Of a stretch of DNA of 64,000 nucleotides, positions 1 through 13,000 are shown piece by piece. Under the pieces are notes generated by a model. That model did no database searches. It saw only the letters and a program-made list of their open reading frames with translations, and had not been told where the DNA came from. The position numbers and the translations under genes are program-made. Source of the stretch: Haliotis asinina (taxonomy: Eukaryota; Mollusca; Gastropoda; Lepetellida; Haliotidae); assembly GCF_037392515.1 (NCBI RefSeq), contig NC_090288.1, forward strand, positions 57,831,673 to 57,895,672, given 5' to 3'. How positions within the stretch are numbered: position 1 is the first letter of the stretch; every line of letters starts with the position of its first letter.

Positions 1-82
1 TTGAGTTGGTGTACTGAGTTGGTATATCTGCTTAAACCAGAAAGGGATGGACCTCCCGTACCGTATCCACTTTCCGAAAGCT

Positions 83-410
83 TCATGGCACTCTTCGTAC
101 GCTACTTGGAAGAAATAATTTCTTGGTCTGTATGGTAAATTGTAAATATATGTAACTAACTGCTTGAGTTTTCTGTTTATTTATGAGGTCTATGAGGTTG
201 AAGTACAACATTATCCATGGTTGTGCCCTGTGTGACACGTACTTGACATAGTCGTCGATCGCCTGCAAGGTGGTCTCGCTTTGGTCGTTTCTCGTAAATA
301 TCATCAACAAATGGTTAGCGTTCCCTAACACTTGCTTAGAGGCGTGAAATCACAAGTCTGAGGAAGTTGCCCGCGAGGTGGCCTCACTCTGGTCATTTCT
401 CGTAAATAGT
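83..410 (-). pseudogene. possible AIG1/GIMAP-like GTPase remnant (weak)
   Basis: The minus strand holds an open stretch containing MIFTRNDQSETT followed by AIDDYVKY. This recalls the 'FTR.DDL....IDDYV' segment of AIG1/GIMAP GTPases. A second, diverged copy of the same segment (IFTRNDQSEAT) lies about 70 bp upstream on the minus strand, so the piece seems partly duplicated. No P-loop is visible because the window ends on the downstream side and nothing upstream fits. The family assignment rests on one short motif remembered from the family and could be chance. Confidence 0.2.
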
Positions 411-689
411 ATTAAATAGTATTTTTCTGTAATTTTGTGAACAACAAATTTTCTTTTAAAATGACATTAAATATGTGATGCACATCTGTATACATATGAA
501 TATGTATTGAAGTTGCATCTTATTTCCCACATTTGAAGCTAACAGCATGCTGGAGAATTGCCTCATGAAATGAAAGTTTGTTCAGGGATTCATTAGGATG
601 TTCTTGCGGTAGATATGTATTTCTGGCTAAGGTGACTTTATGACTATAATAAGACCGATGGAGTATCCTAGTGGGGACGGTCCAAGACC

Positions 690-915
690 CTGAATGTGTG
701 AAGACCATTTCTGGTGTCCCTGGTAATATTGCTTTAATATTGCTAAAAGTGGCGTAAAGCTTACAGTCACATACTGATGAGTATAGATGTCTGTTTAATG
801 GATGGTACAGCTGCAAGTGATCTCTTTGGAATGTACTCGTACAATTTCCTTCCTTCTTTTAGCACACGCTCGTCACGCCGAAGACCCTGGTTCGATTTCC
901 CACGTGGGTGCAATA
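690..915 (+). repeat. fragments of tRNA-derived SINE (family B)
   Basis: Two pieces are seen. At 690-765 is the tail-side body (ACCATTTCTGGTGTCCC, then AATATTGCTAAAAGTGGCGTAAA). At 862-915 is a tRNA-like head with the B-box-like GGTTCGATTTCC. They match, in the same orientation, other copies in the window at 9.3, 19.5 and 56.7 kb. Confidence 0.5.
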
Positions 916-1863
916 AGTTATTCACTGGCCACGAAGGGGACATGAGTTGATGTACCCGTTATGTTTGTTTATGTTCATAGAAATTGAGGGCACATCAACC
1001 CACACATTTATCTTGCTGAACACCTCAACGACTGATGTCATTATACATAACCCGTATAGGCTGAATCTTATCTGGAGCGCTGTATCATGGAGACTGACGG
1101 GCAAAGAATGCTGATTCGCCTGCACAAACACTTCAACTTTTTCAATCTTGTTATCTACGTGATTTATTTGTCCTCCAAGAACCTCGGCCACCTCAGTTGT
1201 TTCTAACGAGGGGGGAAATTTGGTCACGTGATAAGGAGGTCAGCTTGTGACAATTTTATGCAAGTCATGTCTGCGCCGGATAAAGCTGAATGGTGAATGC
1301 ACGATAGTGTGCATGTCTGCACGAGCTCCAAGTTCTGTTCACATCCGCAGAGGACGAGCAGGGACATTGATTGCGTGAGTCGTTGCGTGAGTCGTATCAC
1401 AGCGTGCTAAGGTCAATTTTGTCGTTTTCTCGTACTGAGGTATACGCAATTTGGGTCGATTTTACCGGTTCTTACTGACGTGTTACATTTCAACATACTG
1501 AAAAAACAGTCAGTATTCACAGGTACCGATGTCACTATTTTTCAAAAATATTCTCTGTCATTGCCAAATATATGTACAAGTAAGGGCTTTATGTGTAGTG
1601 GTGGATGTGACAGTCTGTCCACAATGTCGTCTTCATCAAGTTAGACACCCAAAATTATAAATAACTTATCTGACTAAACAGTTCTCGGATCTGTATGCAT
1701 TGACATGTCTGGTAAACTCGATTCAGGGCATCCGTATTCCACTGACACAAAATGATTGTGCTTTAGTGAGTTAATTCTTCTTGTCATAGTAAAGACCCGT
1801 TATAAATATATACATGACACGTTTATGGATAATTATGATATTTAGTAGTCTGTGGTCATGTAT
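916..1863. other. no recognised gene
   Basis: Mostly unique AT-leaning sequence. A minus-strand open frame (922-1227, about 100 codons) has no motif I recognise and no convincing splice context, so it is not called as a gene. Confidence 0.4.
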
Positions 1864-2137
1864 GTGAGTGAGTGAGTGAGTTTAGTTTTACGCCGCACTC
1901 AGCAATATTCCAGCTATATGGCGGCGGTCTGTAAATAATCGAGTCTGGACCAGACAATCCAGTGATCAACAACATGAGCATCGATCTGTGCAATTGGGAA
2001 CCGATGACACGCGTCAACCAAGTCAGCGAGCCTGACCACCCGATCCTGTTAGTGGCCTCTTACGACAAGCATAGTCGCCTTTTATGGCAAGCATGGGTTG
2101 CTGAAGGCCTATTTTACCCCGGGACCTTCACGGGTCT
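1864..2137 (-). repeat. full-length SINE-like element, family A
   Basis: The element begins with (GTGA)n and TTTAGTTTTACGCCGCACTC, runs through GCAATATTCCAGC, and ends at CCCCGGGACCTTCACGGGT. This is the reverse complement of a head-to-(ACTC)n element. A 12-bp target duplication, GGTCATGTATGT, flanks it (1853-1864 and 2138-2149), which is direct evidence of retroposition. Near-identical copies lie at 7.2 and 60.1 kb. Confidence 0.85.
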
Positions 2138-2581
2138 GGTCATGTATGTAGTTTTGTAGAACAAATATGTTTTTTAGGATCAGTGGGCGAAAAGCCACTC
2201 ACCCTGTAGCCTGTGGCTAGTAAAAAGGTTAGGGCTTAGGACGTCGACCTATGGCCAAATCATCACGGATGAGTGAAGAGAAAAGGTGTACGTCCTGGGC
2301 GTTTCGACACTTTAGCAATTATCCCTGGATTATACAGACCATCTATGTGTTGTTGGAAGACTATAATCCGGATTGTGCGTATGAGACCGCACCTAATAAG
2401 AACACAAGCCAAATATATGTATGAAAGACTGTGTTGTATTTCAATCTTATTTCACAGAATATATGTACATTAATAAATATAACATAACACGAAATACATA
2501 GCTGTACAAAATGCATTTACAAAATACAAAATACATATTATTAATGTTTATGAAAGATGACACTCTGAATCAGCAAATTGC

Positions 2582-3221
2582 CTAACACTCAATATTCGAT
2601 TTTGGAAATGGTGTGTCTCTGTATTTCTTCTTTTTGATTGGTTGCCTTTGCCCCCTGGCATATTGTGTCAACTTGTGTTCCGTGTTGGCTTGCTCTCTGG
2701 AGAGGAACGTGATGATTTCAAATACGTTGGGTTGATCCTTGCCGATGGTGCGTTTAAGGCGGGAATGCCAACCTTCAAGGTGGTTATTTGTTGGTGGACC
2801 CTCATCCTCATGGTGGTTCCACTGTGATACGTGGAGGTCCCTTTCAATTGTGTTCAGCCATAGGTCCTCAACCTTAAAATAAAAGATATATTGATGCAAT
2901 GAATGGTTTGGCAAATATGACAATATCGATGAAATGTATATCATTTAGAATATTTGATAGTATTTGTTATACATATTATTGAATAATGGCTGAAACATAA
3001 CGGAACAAGGAAAACACTGTATGTACCTCTTGAACAGGCACCAAAGGCAAGACAGCACATCTCCTGACAGAATTACGGATCTCCTCGTTATCATAGGAGG
3101 CTTTCTGAAGATGATCATGCTGAGTTCTCCTCCAGACACACTGAGTATAATGAAAGAAGCAACCCTTCCACTCGACTCGCGGGAAGACGACAGCGTTCCT
3201 TGAGGCGCTTTCAAAGTCCAT
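2582..3221 (-). pseudogene. C-terminal part of a MULE/FLYWCH-type transposase-like gene
   Basis: Two minus-strand exons join in frame. Exon 3221-3027 follows TTGTTACAG and ends CAAGAG|GTACAT; exon 2872-2582 follows TTTTATTTTAAG and runs to a TAG. The first encodes DFESASRNAVVFP...KGCFFHYTQCVWR...ALPLVPVQE. The second encodes VEDLW...NNHLEGWHSRLKR...FEIITFLSREQ and a basic tail. The order 'DFE.A..NA..FP...KGCFFH..QC.WR' then 'NH.EGWH.RLK' is typical of MULE-derived, often FLYWCH-containing, transposase-like proteins of invertebrates. No N-terminal DDE region or FLYWCH zinc finger was found upstream (above 3221), so this is either a fragment or a gene with distant 5' exons. Both exons are open and the splice sites look normal. 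Confidence 0.6.
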
Positions 3222-4031
3222 CTGTAACAAATACCATGGGATGTGTGAGATACGAATACATGAAAAGTTACACAGGGGAATGTTTAACGGTCAAACTGTT
3301 ATACGTAATCTTATTATTTATGATTTTGATAATCGTCATGTGGATACAAAAGATTAATACACTTCTGACGGCAGCTGTATTGGACAACAACCTGCACATT
3401 CCCGCCAAGCAAGGCATGAATGGTATAGAAAAGGAACACCTGGTCTTGTAGCTGTCAGCGACACATAAATAACGGCCACCACGAGATGTCGGAATAAACT
3501 TGTGTTCAAGTTGAGCATTAGCCATTTCGAAATCGAATGTTCAGTGTCTTGTTTCTTCTTATTATATATTCCCATGTCGTTAAACGTGTTCATCATTTTG
3601 ATTGTTTTGATCGTGTTTAGACATGGTCGGCTTCCGTGTGCGATGTGGTCACATCCATCAACCAACAGCTCCGAAATAAGACGTCACAGGAAATTAGTCA
3701 TGTGCTAAAATAACACCCAAACTTCAAAGCGGACCTGCACAGGTCGACGTCTTGAGCCTAATAAAAAATCCAAAGGTCGACTTCGTGAGCCGACACCAGT
3801 AAAAATCCTTTCGGGTCGGTAAATCTTCACGGCGGTCATATCAGTAGCTAAGTGATGAAACTTAATCGTAATTTTCGTAATTTTTTGTTCAGTTTCTTCA
3901 TTCAAATTGTTCGCACGCTGCTTAGAATTATATCTTTGTACACGTTTGTATGCGTGTTAGTAGTGGTGCCCCAGTCAGTGTGTTTAACGATGCCACTGTG
4001 CCTTATTAACTGTGTTTGTTGCATGTTGCAG
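3222..4031. other. intergenic, no recognised gene
   Basis: Short overlapping open frames occur on both strands but none shows a family motif. The stretch 3740-3845 contains a diverged repeat (AAAAATCC...GTCGGTAAATCTTC) that recurs near 18,590-18,650. Confidence 0.4.
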
Positions 4032-4046
4032 CAAGAGCTGTGAACG

Positions 4047-7000
4047 ATGCCGTCGGTGGTACAAGTTTCCGTGGTGGTGTTGAGTGTCGCCATTGCAGTG
4101 TTCTTATTCTACCCTCCCCCTCCATTATCTGACAGACTGTCGTCATGGAAACGGAGAGGCAAAGTGTACAAACACAATGGCCTGGAGGTTTTTTATATTG
4201 GTAATTATAGTATTATGCTATAAGTGACTTAAACCACCTTATATTACTAATGTAATGATGCCGTTGTACTTGTAATTTAATAAGATCTGATGCTTCATTG
4301 GTTGTCAGTTATGTTGACGATCAGAGACCATATAATATTTATTATATGGTATTTGCGACGATATAAACGTTCTGCTCTCATGAATAGATCTCCGTGTATA
4401 CAATATGCCATTCTGTTTCCCTCCCCAGGTAAAACAATCAGTCAGTCCATCTGCCCAGTGTGTATAATACAGACATTCTGTTTTGCTCCCCAGATGAGGC
4501 AGGTAGTGGAACAGGGACTGTGTTCTGTCTCCATGGTTTCCCAACTTTCAGCTACGACTGGATCAAGGTAAGACAACAAACATGGGTGAGGGAACAGTGA
4601 GGAAAGGCTACAATTAATGGGTGCTTTATGATTCTTTAAGAGTCTTACATTAGTATTCTGAAATTTCAGCTGTGTATGATCACTTGAAAAGGATATTCAA
4701 GTTCGAACGGAATGTCTTGACGCCACCATGGCTGTGTTAAAGCTGTACTTCTTTGGAGTGAATATAATGAGAAAAGAAGACTTGCTTAAGTCTGATCAAT
4801 GATTCTTTTTATTTTCTCGTAAACTTTGATTATTCAGATTCTGATTTGAAAGAGTGACAGTGCTTAAATTTGTACTCAAGAAATTTCTTTACGATCTATT
4901 TGGCAGCTGTTCGACAATTACTTTATGACGCTGTTATATTCTCATGTTTGAAAAAAGAACTTTGTACATATTCAATCTAGAATAGGGATAAACAGATCAG
5001 GGTTAATTGCCTTGCACACCTGCCTCAAAGTTCAGTTTTCCTCACAAGCCTTGCATCAGCTGCAAGGATTGTACCAATCCAGACAATGTATGCTACTCAG
5101 TGCAGCTGCAGCAGGTTAATACAGACACACATACCTTGGTCTGATGCAGTACCTCCCATCCAGGAACCAACAGGTTCAACTGCTCACCCATACAACGACT
5201 GTCATCGCTCAATGCTGCTTTACTTCAGTTGTGACCTGAGCTGTATGCACAGGATCACGCGCCAAACGTATGTCCATGAGGTCTTTGAGTAGAGCGTCTA
5301 CTTTAACTAGGTCCCCAGGTTTTGGCAATTCGGCATTGCTTGGAAACCTGATCAGTGTAACCTCAAACTTGTTTGAGCAGGTCGCTGGTTAAGGTCAATC
5401 ATTTTGAAGATGTTCATGCACATTTGTTCCCTATACAGGTTCAGAATAGATCCCTATCCAGCCTCAGACTGCAATAATTGACATACATGCCCTGCTCTCT
5501 TCTTTTCATTTCTAATGGACCAGTGTATGTGAAAAAAGTCTTAATTCCTCAAGTTTAGCGGTGGATGGACTGGTGGCCAGGTATCCCTTCCAATGCAATA
5601 GGAAAGGAATGTCTCAAATCATAAAACAGAAGCGTTTTATGTTATTTTGAATTCTGAATTAGTCCACAGACATCATGTGTCTCCTTACTTGTTCTTTAGA
5701 AGCCAGAGGTTAATTAAAGCTTCGTAACTCTGTCTGTGTTATGAATACTCAGTGTATGGTTTCACTTGACTTTTAGTTGTCCCAGCAGTCAAACATTGTA
5801 CCAATGTCAAAATCAAGGAGATCTCTCGGGTGACGAACAAATGATGTAACTTTAGTCCCCTCATGAACATTAAAGGTGGGAATTGTATACAGACACAAAG
5901 ACAATGGAATGGAGTGACCGTGGTTCAGTTTTTCTTCATGCATGGAGTTTCCACTTTGAGTTTTGACTATCGAAAATTGTAGTGATCGTGCTCTATTCTG
6001 TCATGTGAAGATTAGTATACGATACGTGCTGCTTGGTAATGTGCTTTCCAGGTTATGCCGTACCTGAAGACGTTGTTTGCCCGTATTGTGTTGGTCGATT
6101 TCCCAGGATACGGCTTCAGCGGGAAACCTGTGAGTTGACACCCTGTCCAGCTGCTTGTTATGACTCATCATAGAAATCTACTGTTGTGCTTTCACTATGA
6201 GTGAGTCAGTTTACGCCGCACCTAGCTATATCTAGAGTCTGGGACAGACCGTCCAGTGATTAACACTGTTAACCTTTTTTACTTGCTGGTGTTAATTCTG
6301 GAATGTTTTCTTGCTAAATCATTTATTTATTAAAGTTATTTAAGCAATGAAAGTCAGAACTAGACATGCCATGATCATATAACCTTGTGGAGCACTTGAG
6401 TTGATTATTTGTATACCTACAGGAAGGCTACATGTATTCTGTATTTGATAATGCGGACGTCGTAGAAAACCTGGCAGAGTCCTTGTCTATATCCTCCACA
6501 CACATCCTGGCACATGACATGGGCGACACAGTAGCACTGGAGCTTGTTGCCAGGTAAATATTACATCATCATCACCATATGTCCTGACAGAGTCTCTGTC
6601 AATACCCTCCACACACATCCTGGCACATGACATGGGAGACACAGTAGCATTGGAGCTTGTTGCCAGGTAAATATTACATCATCACTGTTCTGACCCAGGT
6701 AGTAGAGGGTTTTTGGTTCAATCACTAACCATATTCTGCCCAATAATATTTGTTTATGTTCTCTTGGGAGAGTAAATCAAAGGCCCTGTGAGAGTCATTC
6801 AAGGCATCCCGGAGGTATCCTGTTAAGATGCGATGGTAAACAGCACTGCGATTTGGCAGGACTGAGCTAATACAGCCATCAATACACATATATGCGTGCA
6901 CATTCACATACACACACTGACTCAGACACACGCACACTCATTCTTATCTTATGATACAAGACATCAACGCGCGCGTGCGCGCGCGCGCACACACACACAC

Positions 7001-10000
7001 ACACTCACTCAGACACGCACACATGTTCTCATCTCATGATACAAGACATCAACACACGCGCGCGGGCGCGCACTCACGCAGACACACGCACAAGTTCTCA
7101 TCTCCTAATGCAGACATTAACACACAGGTACACACACACACACAAACACACTGACACACACACATATATATATATACACACACATACACTCTCTCACTCA
7201 GACACGCGCGCACATGTTCTCATCTCATTATACAGGCATCAATACGTCGATCCCGTTGATTGCCTCTTTCGACAAACATGCGTTCCTGAAGAATGCTATA
7301 GAGGCGACTATGCTTGTCGTAAGAGGCCACTAACGGGATCGGGTGGTCTGACTCGCTGACTTGGTTGACACATGTCATCGGTTCCCAGCTACGCAGATTG
7401 ATGCTCATGTTGTTGATCACTGCATTGTCTGGTCCAGAGTCCGTTATTTTCAGACCGCCGCCATAGAGCTGGAATATTGCTGAGTGCGACGTAAAACTAA
7501 ATTCACTCATTCACTCCTGAAGAAAGATAATAAAGATGTAAAACATATTGTGAGTTGAGGAAGCGGCAGAGCACACTAATGAGACAACATCACCTCATCA
7601 CATCATCATCTGTAGAACATTTTTCTCCACTGACTCTCTAACTATCACGGTCTTGACTAATGTGCCTAGCACGTTTCAATGTGTGTTTGTTGGCGGTCAG
7701 ATTCAAGGGGAGATCCGGGAAGAAAGGGTTGGTCCTGCAGTCCATGTGTTTGCTCAATGCCGGTAAGAAGGGTTCATGTCCACATCATGATTCTGATAAC
7801 TTCTAGCTTGAGTCAGGGTTCAAACAAGCACACAACTTTAGGAGAAGGGTTGACGATACATTTTGTGAGTTTGCAATTAAGTGTAGAATAAAGCACGACT
7901 CTGAGGTTATGGTTGGGAAAGTAAGATCGGAGACCGGAGGGTCAAAAGAAGTAAAACCGAGATCGCGTAGCTTCTCTCTTCGTCTTACTTCGCTCCACCC
8001 GAGGTAGAGCGTCCATTTATGATCCTGGGAAATGCGATTCTATTCCGGCTAGGGAAAACATGTGTTCTTTAAACTTGATCTTTGATGATATTTCTCAGGT
8101 GATTTCAAACACTTACAGATCTGAATTTGAATGTTGATGCTGATATAGAGTTAAAGGACAATTACACCTTGGAAATAGGTCTCACTTATAAAACGTAAAA
8201 CTGGGAAATAGGTCTCACTTATAAAAAGTAAAACCTTGAAAATATGTCTCTCTTATAAAAAGTAAAACCGGGAAGTAGGTCTCACTTATAAAAAGTAAAA
8301 CCTGGAAATAGGTCTCACATATAACAAGTAAAACCGGCAAAAAGGTCTCGCTTATAAAAAGTAAAACTGGGAAATAGGTCTCACTTATAAAAAGTAAAAC
8401 CTTGAAAATATGTCTCTCTTATAAAAAGTAAAACCGGGAAGTAGGTCTCACTTATAAAAAGTATAACCGGGAAATAGGTCTCACATATGACAAGTAAAAC
8501 CGGCAAAAAGTCTCGCTTATAAAAAGTAAAACTGGGACATAGGTCTCACTTATAAAAAGTAAAACCTGGGAGCAAACAAAGACCTCAGGTGTGGTAATTC
8601 CGGGAAAAGAAGTCATGTCTAATATACTGGGAATAAGTTATAAGTTAAGCCCCACCCAGTATATTTTGCAAAAAATATAGGTTGGCCCTTAGGAAATCTT
8701 TCAGAAAAAACGAGCTGTCATAATTTTACTTTTAGTTTAAAAACAAACTCATAATGGAAATTATCTTTTACTTTCAACAGAATGCATGGGCTTTTGGAAA
8801 ACATGCATTTTGTTTTCCTCAAAACGGTTATCCTACTTTTGAAAAGTGAAAATCAGAAATGACTGTTACATGGTTACATGATGGTCACTTAAAAACTGAA
8901 ACCTAAGTTTGACAGTCTTGTATAGCTTACAGGAATTGTTATTTTGGTTTGAAAGGCAGTGTCATAATATATGTAACAACGTTTCCTTTAATTGAACATA
9001 CAGATGATAATGACACCCCTAAAACAGTTTCCAGATGAACCTTCTCTAAATATGGATTGATCTTTAAGTTAGTTCGGCCTAGCATTTCCACAGCTTCACA
9101 TCTCAGTTTTGAAGTAGGTTGGCGCTTAACTGTTTGTTCTCGGTATACATAGTGAGAAGAACCCTTCATGTTTATGTTGTTCAATAATCTTATGGTCTTG
9201 TTTATAATATATCCAGCAACTGAAATACTCCTATGTTTTCACTGTTCCTTTACCCGGTCACCTGTATTAGTTCTGAATGTCTAAGGTTGAATGATTGGTG
9301 GTGAGTGTGCTTATCGTCATGAACTGAAAGAGTGAGCAAGTGAGATGATCGCGTTTGCCAGCAATATCACGGCGGAGGGGACACCAGAAATGGACTTCGC
9401 GGAATCGAATCCAGGTCTTCGGTATTTCAAGCGAACACTTTAACACCTAGACTATCCCTACCGAACCCATTGTTCAAATATTCTATGTCACAGGTTAAAA
9501 TATGACAAGTCACACAATCTGCCCATGTGGGGAACCAAACCCAGAATGTGTGTTATTTTGACTTAAGTATTCGGTGACATCGATGTGTTCATGAACGTTA
9601 AATATAACAAAGTTATATCAAAGCTACAATAATGTCTGGCATGTTAGCCTGCTGTTAACCTGAATGTTAATGCTTCTTGTTTCAGGACTCTTCCCAGGCA
9701 AATTTTTCCCACGATTAGTACAAAGGGTCTGTATGTTCCGATTCCGCCAGTAGTTTTGCATGCCACATGCTTGTAAATTATAATCTCTTTAGTAGTGCTC
9801 ATTATGGTGCATACTTTACATATCTGAACAGTAAGAGAATTCATGTCTTAATAGCTAGGTTGCAGTATAATACAAGACCCAATAGAAATACTGCAACATG
9901 GTACATGTCTATTAAGGTTGCATTATGACAAACTTCTCGTTATCACGATTGCAATAAACTGCATGTCTAAGTAGGAAGGCTGCAATATGTTCTATATGTT

Positions 10001-13000
10001 GACAGTAAGGTTGCAACATATCCCATATGTTGACAGTAAGGTTGCAACATATTCCATATGTTGACAGTAAGGTTGCAACATATCCCATATGTTGACAGTA
10101 AGGTTGCAACATATCCCATATGTTGACAGTAAGGTTGCAACATATCCCATATGTCGACAGTAAGGTTGCAACATATCCCATATGTTGACAGTAAGGTTGC
10201 AACATATCCCATATGTTGACAGTAAGGTTGCAACATATTCCATATGTTGACAGTATCTCGATAGCAAGTTATGATATGAAAACGAAACATATCTCAAACC
10301 CATGAACCATGTTTCACTTCTCTTTCACATTCAGCCCTCGTGCTGTCTGCCACATTGTTGTAAAAACCTACTTTTTGAAACCTCATCATTGAAAACTATT
10401 AACTACCTGTGATCACATCGTCAATGCCCCATATGTATACGTGTTCATTAACCAGTGATGCGCATCAACTGTTTGAATGTATTCCTGAAACATTAGTACG
10501 TTTGTAACGAGGGACACATTTTCTCATCCAGTTTGAGAAATGTATGTTTACGAAATGCATGACTTGGTGTATGGTGTTTGCAGGTTTTACTGATTCCGGT
10601 TCTAGGGAAAATCGCTGCAAGACTTTCGTTTTTTGAGGGTTTCAGAAGAGGAGGGTAAGTCATTGAGTGTCACAACATTACAGCAACCTGATAACTGGGT
10701 CTATCTAAAACATGAACGCCTTTCTGATAATAAGAAAATGTGGAAATGGAATCCCAGGTTTAGAATAGTTTTTCATCAACCTGTCCTGGTCGTGCCAGGA
10801 GAATTCCATGTTTAGAATATCTCCCCATCAACCATGGTAGTGCCATGGAATTTCAGGCCTCGAATGTTTCCCATCGACAAAAGCAGTACCATTGGATTCC
10901 AGGTTTAGAATATTTCCTTATCAACGTGTGCTTGTAGTACCATGGGATTCCAGGTTTAGAATATTTCCCCATCAGCGTGTGCTGGTTGTACCATGGGATT
11001 CCAGGTTTAGAATATTTCCCTATCAACGTGTGCTTGTAGTACCATGGGAATTTGTAGTTAACATTTCCCCATCAACGTGTGCTGCTCGTGCCATGGAAAT
11101 TCCAAGGTGAAATAGGTCCTCATTTACTGGTGTCGGTCATTAAAGGCAACCAGATAGACCAGGTCAGACTCTTACGTTCGCTGATAACATTGTGCGTAAA
11201 ATACATCTTTGTCTGTAAAGCTGATCATTGAAATGTCTTGTTTTGACTTTTGAAGGCCTGATGTCATATAGTTGGAATATTGCTTGTTATAACGATAAAT
11301 AACCATTTCAGATTTGGGTTGGGGTTTAAACAACTCGAATGTATACTGAGATTCGTTGTGACACGTTTTAGGTATGATGCCCAAACTTACATAAATACAG
11401 AATTCATTGATACATTATAATTTCCAGATTTGGAGAAGTATTTGGGAAAAAGCCGACGTATGAAGAGTTTGAGGATTTCTATGCCGCCATCAGATACAAT
11501 GATGGTAATATTGCTCTGCCAGGGTATGTAGCATCCATCGAAAGTTATTGATGCAAAAAGTGATATACTACACAAATTATTACAGGGATAATGGATTCTG
11601 TTCAATCACCCACAGAACATTTTACATACTCACATACTGCTGAAACTATCATAATCTGAGTTGTATATTATGATTTTTATTGTAATTAACATATTGATAA
11701 TCAAATTCTGAAGCACAGTTACGCAATGACATGAATTCTTTGATTTCTTTCTCTGTGTCGTGTTGGTGGAGTTCCATATGAAATAAGGTCTGTATTCACA
11801 ATTGTTAATATCAGGTTACATTTCTATCAGCCAATCACACGCAAAAAATACTCTCTTGTAGGCGTGGTACATTGACAATTACAGAAGAGCGCCTTGCCCG
11901 TTAGAAAATGACATTTCTGTGTGATGCGAGGAACATGTGATTGCCAATAATGAAACTGTTTCAGTATCATATTATCAAGCGAAACACTTCCCAGAATACG
12001 TAAGCGTAATCTTTGAATTGTGTCTTAAAAACATCCTCAATGTTAAAATGATACTGTCCAAATCTTACCAAATTGTTATTACCAAAAAGATAGAAAAAGG
12101 AGCAGGTGAGTTCATGGACTTGCTGGGGGAATATGCACAACGGCGGAAGCTGACATAACAGAGACTGTTTTCACAATGGATCTATAAACTATGTTAAAAT
12201 ACAATAATTTTGCGTGAAAAATCGGGGTACTACTTTCAAGTGTTTTCATTCCAGGGAGAGTCTGTATTGCGCGTTACAATCTTGCATCTCAATAGCTTTA
12301 TTTGAGTTAAAAGAGAAAGATGCAGGGAGAATACTGTTATTTTTCAGTGTTCTTCGCTTCATCAAGGAGAGACATGATAATGAAGACCGATGGGTTCATG
12401 GCAGCCTGAAAACATCACCCATTCCAGGTATAGATATTCCGTATTGATATAGATGTCACCAGGTACTGTCAGATACAAAATGTAAAGCTGGATTCTTTCA
12501 AAATGAGGTTTATCAAAATATATTCTGTAATCCTTTTTTGAAACACTTATTTCGGAATCTATAAAAAGACCATCTTTTAAAAGTGATCTCAAGAAAATAG
12601 GGTTTAGTTGATTGGAAAAGCATGGATTTTAATTGCAAAGTGAAATGGTTACTTCTATTCGGACCCACTAATAAAATATTTCATGACCGAAATTATTTGA
12701 AACAGACTTGATGACAAGACAAAAATGTATATTGCACATAAAGATTCGATGATGTTTTAGTGCTGATGGTGTATGGGCCTGCTGATCCCGTCAATCCTTC
12801 CCCAACGTTTCCAAATCAATTCAGGTCAGATACGAAATCTTTACATTTTCTCACGAAATGTGTCAGAGTAGATAGAGATTAATTTTGATAGATCACTGAA
12901 CTCTATATAGTCATAATCCTGTTTATTAGAAATCTTTGCTACCACAGAAGAAAACACATACATTCCTTTTTGAATAACGCAGACTTACGTTGACCATTGT

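Noticed and set aside
6584-6690. Duplicate of exon 4 as a mutually exclusive exon
   Set aside because: There is no pyrimidine tract or usable acceptor in front of it, and the copy lacks the first third of the exon.
9912-10303. Three overlapping ~100-codon minus-strand frames
   Set aside because: The period of 31 rotates the same repeat through three frames, inside a MEST-A intron.
10892-11110. Repeat protein WDSRFRIFPYQRVLVVP
   Set aside because: This is an intronic 51-bp minisatellite without a start context or conserved use.
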